This document shows, in pieces, positions 1 through 13,200 of a DNA stretch of 64,000 nt (its first letter is position 1; the number at the start of each line of letters is the position of its first letter). Location: NCBI GenBank assembly GCA_963513935.1, contig OY740769.1, positions 101,473,762-101,537,761 on the forward strand. Direction: 5' to 3'. The position numbers and the translations under genes were made by a program. A model generated the notes under the pieces. It did not search any database. It was given only the letters and a program-made list of their open reading frames with translations, and was not told the origin of the DNA. This DNA comes from Aphrophora alni. Its lineage: Eukaryota > Arthropoda > Insecta > Hemiptera > Aphrophoridae.

Positions 1-88
1 GATTAGGATAATTATGTTTTGAATGTATTTTTACGTCACCTAATACTATGATTATTTTTCTTATTAAAAGATGTTATATGTTTCTCTT

Positions 89-246
89 AATACCGGTTTC
101 AGGGATTGGCCATCATCAGTTATGTTTAAATAAAAAGACATAATACAATATAACAAACAATAATTTGGCTAATAAAATGAAATGAAATTCTGTCTTTTTA
201 TTTTAGACATAACTGATAATGGGAAATTCCCGAATCCAGTATCAAG
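89..246. repeat. Inverted repeat (foldback-like), arms about 55 bp
   Basis: The arm at 89-142 (starting AATACCGGTTTCAGGGATTG) is repeated in reverse complement at about 191-246, with roughly 80 percent identity by eye and a 48-base AT-rich spacer. It looks like a small foldback or MITE-type insertion. It appears to interrupt an older dispersed repeat that continues at 246-540. No coding capacity is seen. Confidence 0.6.
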
Positions 247-540
247 AATAATTCTGGTTTCGTTAAAATTTTAGTGAAATGTGAAGATTAATGACCCGTA
301 CTCATGTACAACATCTGAAGGAAAAGTTTGTTTCTGGAATAATTATTTAATAAACCTAAACAAGTCATTTAAAATTTTAAATATATAAATATCTTTTCAA
401 AGACGGCATCCGTGGTTCATTTTTAGTTTTTTATTGACAATTATTACTGAATTGACATTTTTGTTGACAATTAGTTTTGGTTAGTGTTTATTTGGTTTTG
501 ATGATTGGTGAGTGAGAAAGTTTGTGCAATGTTTATGTAA
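246..540 (-). repeat. Dispersed repeat family R1, minus-strand copy (partial)
   Basis: Read on the minus strand, this stretch matches the opening part of a repeat seen at 32860-33350 and 35880-36490. Shared blocks are a CTCACTCACC segment near 505-520 and a segment near 270-300 reading CATTAATCTTCACATTTCAC on the minus strand. The copy is cut off at the inverted repeat. No open reading frame of note. Confidence 0.5.
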
Positions 541-938
541 TATTTATTAAACATTTGTTTTATGGCCCTTTCAACCAAACCAATACAAGCTCTATACTCT
601 CATACGTATGGAGTAGTTTGTATATTGAAAGTGGGTGTTTTTTTTGGATTAATGTTACTTGAGTAGGTGATAGGTGTCTTATAGGAAAATTTATGTTTAA
701 TTTACATTTTGTTATAGCTTTATTTTTAAACTTAAAAAAACAACTTTTATTTACAACAGATTGTTCTTAAATACTTTACATAGAAAAATATATAGTAGTT
801 CATTATCTTTTATTTGGATTTAAATAACAAATTAATGTAAACATTCTTTATTTAATTTGTTTAAATTGTGAAAATAAGGTTTTAAATATTTAATATTGAT
901 ACAGAACAGAAAATAAATAAATTATCATTATCATTTTA
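541..938. other. AT-rich 3' flank of serpin 1
   Basis: No gene is visible. It holds the presumed 3' UTR of serpin 1 next to 939 and otherwise simple AT-rich sequence. Confidence 0.4.
847..852 (-). promoter_or_regulatory. Candidate poly(A) signal of serpin 1
   Basis: The minus strand reads AATAAA here, about 87 nt downstream of the serpin 1 stop codon, a usual distance for a short insect 3' UTR. The hexamer is frequent in AT-rich DNA, so only its position supports it. Confidence 0.4.
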
Positions 939-1276
939 TCATGGGAATCTTATAGGTTTGTCATTGTTATTATCATACCTCTCCCCTTGTTGGTTGATTG
1001 AACCTCTATGATATGTTATTTGTCCACTGCCGGAATTTGGGTAAGGTCTGCTTTGAGGCTCGTGTGATGTTATTGTCGGTCTCTCTCTCGGTGGTACTTG
1101 TGCACTGAGAGTTTCAACTTGCACTAATTGGTTTGAATCTGCCGTAACTTCATCAGGGGATGAGAGTTTACCAGAAAATATAATAGCATTTTTCTTTACA
1201 TCGTAGATGTAGAAGAAGAATGGGTGGTCAGCTGTAAATTGAGGAATGTAGCCGCTCAAAGGTACTACTGAACCAG
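939..1276 (-). CDS. Serpin 1 exon 8 (C-terminus, scissile bond, polar tail)
   Basis: The acceptor TTTTTTCAG ends at 1277. The exon completes Ala371 and encodes GSVVPLSGYIPQF with the predicted scissile bond Leu377-Ser378, then the conserved C-terminal block DHPFFFYIYDVKKNAIIFSG. A typical serpin ends about where LSSP occurs (residue 411). Here 71 further residues rich in Pro, Ser, Gln, Asn and Arg run to the stop at 939, with no predicted membrane segment. Confidence 0.93.
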
Positions 1277-4200
1277 CTGAAAAAAGAAGAAGTAATTATC
1301 ACATGAAAATATAAATATTATTGACTAGAGTGTCACATTGCTTTTAAACTTAAAATATTAGATTTTAATAAAAAAAAAAATGGTGATTTCTTTACATATG
1401 GTAACTGCTTGCAAGAGTCTTAACCAATTAGCTTACCATACAATTTGAAAAGAGCTGGACCTTCACTGACAAGTGAAATATTGCAAAAATGCATAGCTTT
1501 ACTTTTGAAACCCTCAACATTGTAAATTTCAAGATGTTGATTTAATTTTTTTACCAATGTTTACGAAAATAATGGTGTATAATAAAAAAAAAAGTGAAAA
1601 AGTTTGATTTTGAATGATTAAAATATTTTAAAGAAATCATTTTTCATTTTTGATAACTTAGAATTTGATAATAGCTACTGTAAACAAACAAAAATTTTGC
1701 TCTTGACGATTTTGATCAAAAATTGTCCTCAAATATAATTTCAAAGAACCCAAACAAAAATTAGAAGTTTACATCTCTTCAAAAATGCCGGTTCATGAGT
1801 TATTAGAGAAAAAAAAATCAGCCTTGAGGTTGTTATAAAAGATGTACTTTCTCAAAATTGGTTCTACCAACTTTATTATAATTAAGTGAAATGTGGCAAT
1901 TAAAGACCTATACGTGAAATCGTAAGTAAAAATAATATATTGCAGTTCAGGAATTATTGTTAAAAAATAAAAAAATAATATGAAATATAAAATTAACAAA
2001 TAAAATTGGAGTATTATTAAATTAATTTTTGACTTGCTAGTATGTCTGGAGAATGTTCCATTTAGAACGTTTGGACGATATTGCAAAAACAGTTGATTAT
2101 AAAGAAAACACAATTTAGAGCAATCATGTTACGACAACTATATTCATAAAATTGTTCCTAGTCCTCTACCTCTATATCATTTCTGTGTTGTGCTACTCCC
2201 TACCAGCTAATGCATAAACTATATTTATTGTTATGCTTTTAAATACGTGCCAGTGGAATATTCTGTATTCACATTTAGGGTTATCGAAATATTCCTTAGA
2301 CCATGTAAGTTTAAGATTACTTATTGTTTTTTTATCTTATCTTACAATAAATAGAAACACCTTACTATTATAATTAATACTATACTATTGAATATTATTC
2401 AATTATATGATACATACCTGTAGCTGCACCTGCTTTAGTTCCTTTTTCATTAACTTCGATCTTAGCACTGTGTACGAATGCATTCACTTTAGCTCTTTTT
2501 CCTCCTGTAATTATTCCCGGCATGTTTGCATTGTCTGAGAACATGTCTTGAGCTCCTAACTGTAAAACATTAAAATTGCTGACTATAATAAGAATTATTT
2601 TTATACAACCCAGCCTCCTAAATTAATTTTAAATATAAGTAAATATTATGTGATTTAAAAACTACTCTATGGCACATGTAGAACTTTCATTTCCAACACA
2701 ACTTGCCTTGTCATTCACTTTTACTCTCCATCACCTGATCCATATTTCCCTTAAATATTCCTCTAATACTTCCATTCACCTTTTGCTAAAAATTTAAGTA
2801 ATAATTGCATAACTTAAAATTTGTAAGAAATCAAACTAAGTTTAATCTATTTAGTAGCCGGAATTTTAGTCAAATTTCAGTCAAGTGGGATATGATAACT
2901 TAATTGATTAAATTTTTTGTTATTAATTAAAAAGTCTGAAATTTTTAAATGCCATCTATTTGACATGGGTTGTATGAAGTTTCTTTTCTACGTTTATATC
3001 TTAAATTAGGCTTAAATAGCTTGTTTTGTTTATCTTAGCAATCTCCACATATTGATGCCAATGTCAACGATTTAAAAAATGAAATTTGAGTTCAATCATT
3101 TCAGTTTATAAGTAGCTAGTGTTTGATGTTTCAGGTCTAAAAGTAAATTCATACCAACATTGCTATTTTGTTCACATATCACCTACAGTACCTACTCATA
3201 CTCATTTCCTAACATTACATTTTATTCTTCCCTTTCACTATTTTTCATCAATTTGTATAATATATAAATAGTTGTTATATTTTGTTATGTGTATTTTATA
3301 ATTGAGAAAACTTGTGTGCAATGTTTGTCCACCATTATTTAATAATTTTAAAACACAAATTTTAATAACATTCAATTTAAATCAAAATTATAGCTTCAAA
3401 ATTAAAGAAGATAATGGAGAATATAATCTGGGCTTAAGTTAGGTAATAAAAGTAGGATAACTTAGTCTGCGCTTGTGCTTGATGTCTTACAAATATCACA
3501 GAATTTTTGTTGCTGGCAGATGCCTCCTGTACAGCTCTGTCACATGTATGAATTCTCTCTTTAACAACAATTATGTTCATTATGTTGGTGTGACTGAATG
3601 GTAAGACTCATTGTGATGCCGGTTTCAATAGATTTATATTTCAATATGAGAATAAATTAAAAATATATGACACAATAAAAACAAAAAATAAATCTATTAA
3701 AATTAAAATCTATAAATCTATTAATTAAAATTAAAATATTTAATGTTTTAAGACTTACATGTTGTAGAATGTCTACAATGTCCGTTTTAAACTCAATTGT
3801 AAAGCGTGGTAGCTTCACCACAATTTCCTTTTCATCCATAGAGTTTACAATATCTTTCAGAGATCTGTGTGCAAGGTCTTTATTTAAGTTAAAGATGGCG
3901 TCCTTCCTTGTTGGAAGAAGTATTATCATTGAATATTTTCCTCCCTAAAAACAGAAAATTGAGGGATAATTGAAGCTATACTGAGTGGAGAATTTGGGAA
4001 AACTACTGTCTATGCTAAATGTTTAACAGTCATCAAATTAAAGAAAACACAATTTTCCTTAATAAACACTTTATTTGTAGAATACAGTACAAGATGATGT
4101 TTCAAAGACCAAGTCATCGACCTAAGTTTTTACATGCACACAAACTCTCTTGACACTGAACTAAGACTGGCAAGTTTAATCCTCTTTACATACACAACAA

Positions 4201-7200
4201 GAATTAAGCAATTTGGTACCTCCCCCTCCCCTACTCCAATGCCATCACAATATATTCAATGATGTAAAGTTTAAGATAAATATAATACAACATATGCAAT
4301 CAGATATACATGAATAATTCCTAATCTCACATTAATTAATGATTAGGGGAACATAGAAACAGAAACAGAGCTGGTATATATTGTGATTCATTGGACTTGG
4401 GGCTATGGTCAAATTGGTTCCCTGTTGTTTAACTGTGTAAAGACATCGACCACATCGGTCATATTTTAGTATCGGGGAGGGTCTTTGTGTATACAGTAGA
4501 ACCCCTCAAACTCGACCCCCTCAAACTCGACATTCCGTCAAACTCGACAGGGCCAGTGACCAGGAGCATGGGATTTCCAAGGTCATTCACTGCATTGTTT
4601 TACGCCATGTGCGCCTGCCAGATGCTGGGAGGTTGAGGCTTGTCACTTTTGTTTATATGGCTGTGAGGGTTGCTCCTTTGTCTAGCCACTTTCTAATCCT
4701 ACTGTATAGTAAAGGCCAAAGTTAAAGATAAAGGGTCCAGGTAGACCGGGACAGCCCCAATCATGTGTTGTCAAAATATTCATATTGTTGTGAACCCAAG
4801 CGCCTACCCACCCGGATGCTACCGGTCATTAGCACCGATTCCATTAAAAGTAAGCGGCAAGTCTTTTGTCATAACAATTCAACGGAGCGTCGTAGAACTA
4901 TGATTCAAGTTTTGTAATAAAGATCTTAACCAGGTGAAAAAAATGACCCGACTCTTAATTATATGCGATCAGCAGTTCAATTTATAGCATTTATATTGGA
5001 CCGTGTTATTTCCAAGAATAGTGTTATTTCCGCATTTTTTTTACTCTAGACTTTACTGTAAATTTTATTACAGAAGCCTTTTTAGTTTACTGAGCCTATT
5101 GTACAAGGCCAATACTTTTAAAATCTCATTTGACCCATCGATAAATTTCATTTTAATGTGTGATTGAACACACTATTTTTGTTGTTGTCAGGCAGGGACT
5201 TTTTTGCAATAAACGTGATTATCATTGATAATCAATAAATGTACAGTTATTTAAAGTATTTGTTGCAAGCCTAACTATTAAATATCAAAGTTCCCTAAAA
5301 CTCGACAACCCCCAAACTCGACAACCTTAAAGTCCACATTGTGTCGAGTTTGAGGGGTTCTACTGTATAACAATTGAGGATGATGACTTAGTCATTAAAC
5401 AAACAAAATGTTTATTATTGGAAAATTGTTTTTTCTTTCAGTTGGTGACTGAAGTTTCCAGATTATAGTGAATCTAGTGAACAATGTTAAAGATAACAAT
5501 GAAATAGTTTATGGTGAGGGAACTCATGTTGCGTTGATAGTCGAGCATTAGCGTGGATGTATTGTACTGTTTACACATACAGTATAATGATCCGATACAT
5601 CTTCAGTTTTTTGTCAGTTACATACATATCCAATGTTGTATGAAACAGAAATAGTAAAGTTTGAACCCACTTTCTGAAAGTTTAATTTTTTTTAAAAAGG
5701 TCATATTACTTTTGATACACTCTTTATAATATATAGTATGAAAAACAACAACCTTACTTGATACGGTAATTGAATAGCTTGAGCATCTAACACTGTGTAG
5801 GACGTGTAGTTGAACACACCAACTGATGTCATTATATAAGCTTTCTTACATTCGTCAGGTGTAGGATAGAAACAATCAACAATTGTGTTTGAAGGTGGGA
5901 ATTCTGATTCCCATTCACCTTTAAAGAATATTGCATTTGCCAAAATCAAGCGTGAATCGGGATGAATTGATGCTGAAAGAAAACAATTATTTACTAAATG
6001 AGCACATTAATAATAACTACATTATTATAATTTACCTTAAGTATAATTACTACTTTTTTTTAGAAATGAATATTTACAGATAATGTAACTTCTTTTTCTC
6101 AATTGGGGGTGGTTTATCCCTTTTGTATGGTTACTACAATACAGTAGAGCCCCGATTATCCGCGGAATTGGGTGGCAAGGGCACCGCGGATAGCGAAAAT
6201 CGCGGATAACCCAAAAAAAGACTAAAAATGAGGTGAAAACGAAAAAAATATTTCAGCATAAAAATTATGTTTTATTGTACAAAAAACATGATATGAAAAC
6301 TTTTAAAAGATGTAGAGTACAACAGAAACCATTGTTCTACATCTAAATCACTAAAATAAATACAGTAACAGTAAATAAAAAACTATACATGTACTGTACT
6401 GTTAAACAAAAAGTGTCCAGTTACGCCTTTTTAAAAAAATCAGTCACTCGCTTTTGCTTCTTGCTTTGAAAACACCTTTTCTTTATTCTAGATTGTACTT
6501 TTCTTAACATAAGTTTTTCTGCCAGTTGTGCGTCGTCATCTTGTTCCTCTAAATATTGAAGCAATCCGTCTACGTGCTGCAAAGCAGTTTCGTGTGTCAT
6601 CCTTGCAGGCGCCTCATCTTCTGAGCTTTCACTTTGTTCTTCGTTCTCGTCCAATCCCATTGCTTTGTTCGTTATCTCTACGTCAGTCAGTCGTTCAAAC
6701 CCAGGCACACTTGCGTCGCATTCCAGCCACTCATCTATGTTCTCTTCGTCGACATTCTCTCCTCCTGGAACGGATGTCAATAGGTCAACAAGTGTAGCGG
6801 TCGGCATGACTTCACTTTTTTCTTCACAAATGGTTTGGTTGACATTTGTTTCGATACTTGGAAAGAGTTTTCTCCATGATTTAACAAGGGTTGAGGGTTT
6901 GACGTAATCCCATGCAGAAGCAATATCGTAAATGCTATCCAAAATTGTATAATTTTTCCAAAATTCTTTGAAATCGCAGCCTTCTTCGATTTTTGACAGT
7001 AACAACTTTGTTCTGTATGTTCTCTTCATTGTTGCAATCACTCCCTGGTCCATAGGTTGTATCAGAGCAGTAACATTTGGGGGCAAAAAGTGTGCAAAAA
7101 TTTGCCCGTCAGAAGATTTAAGCACGCTTGTATTTGGGTGTGAAGGCGCGTTGTCAATTAACAAAACAGCCTTCATTGGCAAATTTTTTGAGTCAAGATG

Positions 7201-10200
7201 TTTACGTACTTGAGGCACAAAAATCTTTTCAAACCATTCTTGAAAAATCTGCTGATTCATCCAACTTTTTTTTTGGTTGAAATAGTCAACTGGTAAATTT
7301 TCTGCTCTTGTCCCCTTAAAAGACCTCGGTTTCTTAGATTTACCAATAACAAGAAGCCTAAGTTTGTGACTACCTGCAGCGTTGCTGCATGGCAAGATTG
7401 TAATTCTTTCCTTGCTACTTTTGTGACCTGCCGCTTTATGTTCACTTTCAAATGCTAAAGTACGAGTGGGAAGACACTTCCAAAAAAGCCCTGATTCATC
7501 AGCGTTATAAATTTGTTCATATGACAGATCTTCAGACAACACAAACTCTTCAAAATCACGTTGAAAATCATCAGCTGCTTCTTGATCACCACTCAGCTTC
7601 TCTCCGTGTAGACCGATCTCTCTAATTCCATGACGTTTCTTAAAACGATGTAACCAACCGGACGACGCATCAAAATTTCCTTCCAGGCCTAACAAATCAA
7701 AAAATATTTTTGCTTTAGTTGCAATGATAGGACCAGACACGGGGGTGCCCTCACTTCGCACCTGAGCTAACCATTCCGTTAATGCCGAATCAAGTTCATT
7801 ATAGGTGGATGTCTTCATTGTTTTTCTTTTTTTCATCCCAGAAGCACTGTCCGACATTGATGCAAAGGCCAACAGTTTGTCTTTTTGCTTTAAAACGTCT
7901 CGCACTGTTGTTTCCCCAATCCCATAATTCAAACACATCTGCTTCCTAGAAGCGCCATTTTCTATTTTAGAAATCATTTCAAGTTTTTGTGTAATAGTTA
8001 ACACAACTTTCTTTCGTTTTTCAGCCATTATTAATTTCAGGAACTAACGAAACACTAAACTTGAGCACTGACAAAGAAACATAAAACACAACTGATCACT
8101 AAGCACGCTTACTGACAACTGACACCGCTAGCAGGTCGAGAGAAGGGGGGAGGTCTTTGTGTAGAGGGGAAGGTCAGTGAACTTGACAGAGGGGATCAAT
8201 AATGTGATACTTTAACGTAAAGCGGTGTGAAATCTTTAAACTTTAGACTTCGGTCATGTGCAGTCGTATTTTTTTTTTAAAATCGTTACACTCGCGGATA
8301 ATCCGCACCGCGGTTCATCCACTCGCGGATAATAGGGGCTCTACTGTAGTTTATTGTGCTTCCAAATTGAAAATAGATGATTTGATGCCCCCTAAACAAC
8401 CCCAGGGAAACCCATAAGCTGTGTGAACTTCAGACTTATCCTGCTACAGATTGTCTTGAGGGATCGTCTGTCCTTTCCTAAAAGATCCAAGGGTCTGAGT
8501 TTTCCCAGTTTAGGGAGGAAGTTTTCTTGGACACATTCCATTAAGGCTGTAATTTGTGATTGAAACAGTGTCATGTACATTCACATTGGCAGGATGTATT
8601 CTTGTTCAGGTCTACCTCCTCGGATTCAAACACCACGTTCCACTCTTTGTTTTATAACTATCTGTGTCACCAGGTCATGCATAGATAAAACCTTCACGCT
8701 ATTCATTCTTTGCGGTCAGGTATTACCACTGTAAATAGTTTCAAGAAGAAATACCTTCATATGATCAGAGATAATTTCTAAAGTGCAAACTTTCGTTTCT
8801 ATAGATATTATTAAGGAGTGTCCTGGATATTTCCATAATTCCTAACATTGTAGGCAACATGCATTTTTCTTGCCATTATCTTTATGAACAGAAAAGGGTG
8901 TTAAGACAACACTCCAGTGCATCACCAGGAGCGCTACTAACTGATCGTGGAACGACAAGGCATGCTAGTTGTTGAATGCCCTCCAGTCTTTCTGTTGGTC
9001 TTTGGATTCCTATTATAGGCCACCACACAATGGTGCTGTAAACCATGGTGGATATCACCATAAGCCAGGACATCAGTTTAGGCTTCAAATCCCTTGTCTT
9101 TCCCATCAAATCTTTAGTTGTTACATGTACACAACCTTTTTTGTGCTACTGATAAATATTTGTGTACAACTCAAGAAAATGATTTAGTTTGTACTGAGTT
9201 TATTAAGAAAAGTTGTGCGTTTTATTTGAACATAAAATAAAATGTTTATATGGTTACAACAGTAATTCTTTAATTACTTCTTAAATATCTTATTTTAAAT
9301 GGTTTTATTAGAATAAAAATTATTCTTAAATGGCAAACACTAAGTGATGTAGTGTTGAGTATAAAATTCCATAACTATGACTGCAGTAACTTACCAGCAT
9401 CAATAAGATTTGTAATTAATCCCTGTGTGTGTGATTTCACCCAGTTGTTAATGTTATAAGCAGTGATTTCTGGTGTTGCAAAGTTAGTATGGTCGATATC
9501 AGCATGGTAATAGTCTTGAAGAAGTTTTTTATATCTAGGATCTGAAGATAAATCTTGAGATATAAATATTTTACTTGCTGATTTCATTGTTACCATGTTG
9601 TTAGAATTCTGAAACGAAATGTATAATATATATATAACTAACCTGTAATTAAATTGGAGCTTATTTATTTATAATTGAAATCAATTCTTGGTTGGTCTAG
9701 TATTTGTAGTTATTTTACATCACCTTTTATTTAGAAGAAACATGTTTAATTTAATAATAATTCTACATAAATTAAAATCCACAAATTATACTCTTTAAAC
9801 TTTAACACAATTTATTGAATTTAACACATGAGAAAAACATATAATTACAACAAAACAAATCTGCATGTCCTAACACCAACAATCTGTGTTAGAGTACTGT
9901 TGAAAGCGCCAGCTATTATTTTACAGAGTAAAAAGCACTTTCTATGAAGTAGTATCTGAATGAATTTCGATAACTTTCGAAAGAATTTTTGTTTAAATAT
10001 TTTCCAGAAAAGTGTTAAAAAACTTGTGGTAATTCCACGAGTATTCGGGGATCACCGTATCTAGATCACGGCATAAGATGAGATGCGCGTGCATCGTAGT
10101 CAAAACAAGCGGCAGTCGTTCACAGTGCATCGAAGTCAGCGGATGTAAGTTGCGTGTTGTTACAATTTAACCTCTGAGTAATAAACCTAAATGGCTACCT

Positions 10201-13200
10201 AAACTCTTAATTGCGGGGTCTGATCGACCCCCGGGTGTTACGTAGTCATTACGGTAGTAGGTCATCCGACTAAAATTGAGAAAGAATTATTATGACCTAA
10301 AGGGTTAACGTAATTCTCCCATCACGCCTGTCCCTAACCGTAAGTTCTAATTGATAAGTTAAGTAATTATAATATTTATTTATTTAGTTTAATTAGTACA
10401 TTATACCTCATCATAAGCTGGCTGTGAACATAGTGATTAGTTGGGTTTGAGACTAAGAGTTAATTAACAATCCAATATATTTACTGGGTAAGTCCTAACA
10501 CGTTATTCCAAACCCTCCTTCCGGAACCTTAAGCGGTTCGAATGTCTGGACCAATCGAATAACCAGGGCAGATGTTCGCCTCAGTTGGTAGCAGAGACGT
10601 TCACCGCAAACTTTATAAGAGAATAGTATACTCCCATGTCCTAAAGTATCAGTACCCAGGACATTGAAGCAATCTTTTATGCTTAGACTATTTGGTAACA
10701 TAACCTAAAAATCTTGGCAAAATAAAAAGTTTTCCTTCATGATGTTATCTAGCCAATTGAAATTAAAAAATTCCCGTAGATCTCTCGATTTTTTCCCTGT
10801 ACATATAAATAGTTCTATGAACTGGGGAGGGAAGGATTCCATTTCAGTTTTGGAAAATATTATATTACAGAGCTCATAATTTTATAGTGTCTCTCTTGGA
10901 TCAGTGGCACAGAGTTTATGCATAAATAGCAAGCGAGAATGATGACTTAATCGTTGAAATGTTGTCCTGTTTATGTGTTTGCTTGTTGTGGAAATTTGAG
11001 TGTTTCATTAACATAATTTGATATACAATGTTACCCTGACCACACGTAATAGAGGGTACATTAAGGTACAAATATGCCATAGACAGACAGATAGATAAAA
11101 TTCTACAAATAATCTAAATGTATTCTTTGAAGTTTAAAACACCTAAACATCAAATGTGATAAATAAATTATACACTCTCAAAATATTTTTCTAAATTTAA
11201 ATAATTAAAGTAAATTTAAAAAATAAAGCTTATTAAATAACTTACATGTAACGAAGCTTGAAAATCATGTAGTACTGTTTGAACAGTTGTATGATTGCTG
11301 GGCAATCTCATCAACATTATCAGCTCATTGTAGGTTTTTCCTTGTGAACCCTCGAGGATCATAGATAGCACAGTTTTAATACTGGCGGATGAGATCACTA
11401 CATTTCCATCATTTCGACTAACTAATTCCTGTGTAAGATTAATAAAATTACAACCATATTACCCATAAATGTTATCTAGATTATGTTTAAAAAAATATAC
11501 ACAAACTTTGTTCACAGTGCAGTAAACATTATGTTGCGTCAAATACGACTTTAGCTGCATGCGTTAGACAATATGTAGCATTTTAGTCCTCTTTGTGTAA
11601 TCCTCTAATGTGCCTTCAGTACCTACAGTACATAAACTACACATGGAAAAAATAAAAAAAAATTTTATTTAATGAAATTGCTCAAATGTATACAATTTGT
11701 ACATATTTGTATTTGGACTTATCAGAAATATAACAGCACATTTTGGTTCTGTATAAGTGACATTTCATTATTTATTGTTTTTATAGCTATATACAGAGTG
11801 TTCAGAAAATATGCCAAATTTTAAGTGGTGATCGTGTGGGTTAAAATAAAGAAACAAGTTCCTATAATAATATGTCCATAAATGCTTATGTTAATAGTTT
11901 TAGAAATGTTTAACATTACAAATTTCACAGTCACCATTTTAACAATTTGTAAGATAAAGTTTTAGTTCTTGATTTACTGATAAAAATTAGCATGAAAAAT
12001 GTGTATACCAAATTTTGACTCAAAATCTTAATGATTTCAAAAGCTATATATGTTTTAAAAACACACAAAGTGGTCAATAGATGGAAAACAAAACGTTTCC
12101 GGACTTATGTCCGTAGAAATGTTTTTCTTTATTTTGACCCATATAACCACCACTCAAAGTTTGGCATGACATTTTCTAAACATCCTGCTTACATTAAAGC
12201 ACAGTATGTAAAATTTTACGATAAAGTTTAAGCTCTATGGTACATATTTGACAATCCACTTACGAACTTTGAATCCAAGGTAGCAGTTAGGTCTTCAGAT
12301 TCTTAATTAATTCACCTGGTAACATTTATTAATAAATGGTGCAAAAACATTGGACAAATCGTCACCAAAAATGTCATTTCCGTATTTATTAATTAAAAAG
12401 TGAATTCACCATCAACGCTATCTTTGAAACAAAATTACATATTTGCCTAAACTAGGTTTGCTTCCGAGTAGGATAACACATTCTCAGAGTAAATAGTATT
12501 GTATTAAAATCAAGCTTTTAATAACGATGGTCAAAGTTAATTTTTGTTTTTTAAAATTATTTCTGAACCGTAATATTTTTTATTTGCGATCTTGTACACA
12601 AATTTGGACGATTAATCTCCATATTACATTAAAGTTTGAACAAAATCCGTATAGCCAATTTTGAGAAATATTTGTCTTTTATAACAGCCCTAACAGTTTT
12701 GTGGTTTTACTGATATCTCAAGAACCAGTAAAATTTGATCAAAATTGTTAAGCTAACATCCTAATTTTGTTTTTCTTCTTGTGACAGCTACCCACAGTTT
12801 TGAGTTATTAAAAAAATGTAAAAACATCCAGGGATATGGCCAAAATATGCCCACTACCAAATTTGATTAAAATTGGTTCATGCATTTGGTCACTGCACTA
12901 ATAACAGACATAATATTAAAAGCCAAATTTTTGGATTCAGGTGATATTAAAACGTATATATCTGCAATAAGCTTGACATTAATTGTTTTATTCATCACAT
13001 AACTTTCTCTATACTTTGTATATGTCAGAAAGTAAAAATGTATATAGTTAATAAAATAAATATTTACCATTTTTAATAGAATGGAATTTATTTCCTTTTC
13101 ATTACAAAGTCAATGAAAGTTCTACTAAATGATGAAAATAATCCTATATAGAAAGTAAAACTACTTGGTCTGACATTTCTACTAGAAATTCAAATTTAAT

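Noticed and set aside
1793..2113. 106-codon minus-strand frame inside the last serpin 1 intron
   Set aside because: Low-complexity Phe/Leu/Ile-rich and inside an R1 repeat.
1277..2417. Alternative reactive-loop exons for serpin 1
   Set aside because: Mutually exclusive loop exons are common in insect serpins, so I looked in this intron and downstream of 939 and found no second DHP(F)-type exon.
6528..7213. Plus-strand frames over the Tigger transposase
   Set aside because: Shadows of the 535-residue transposase on the minus strand.
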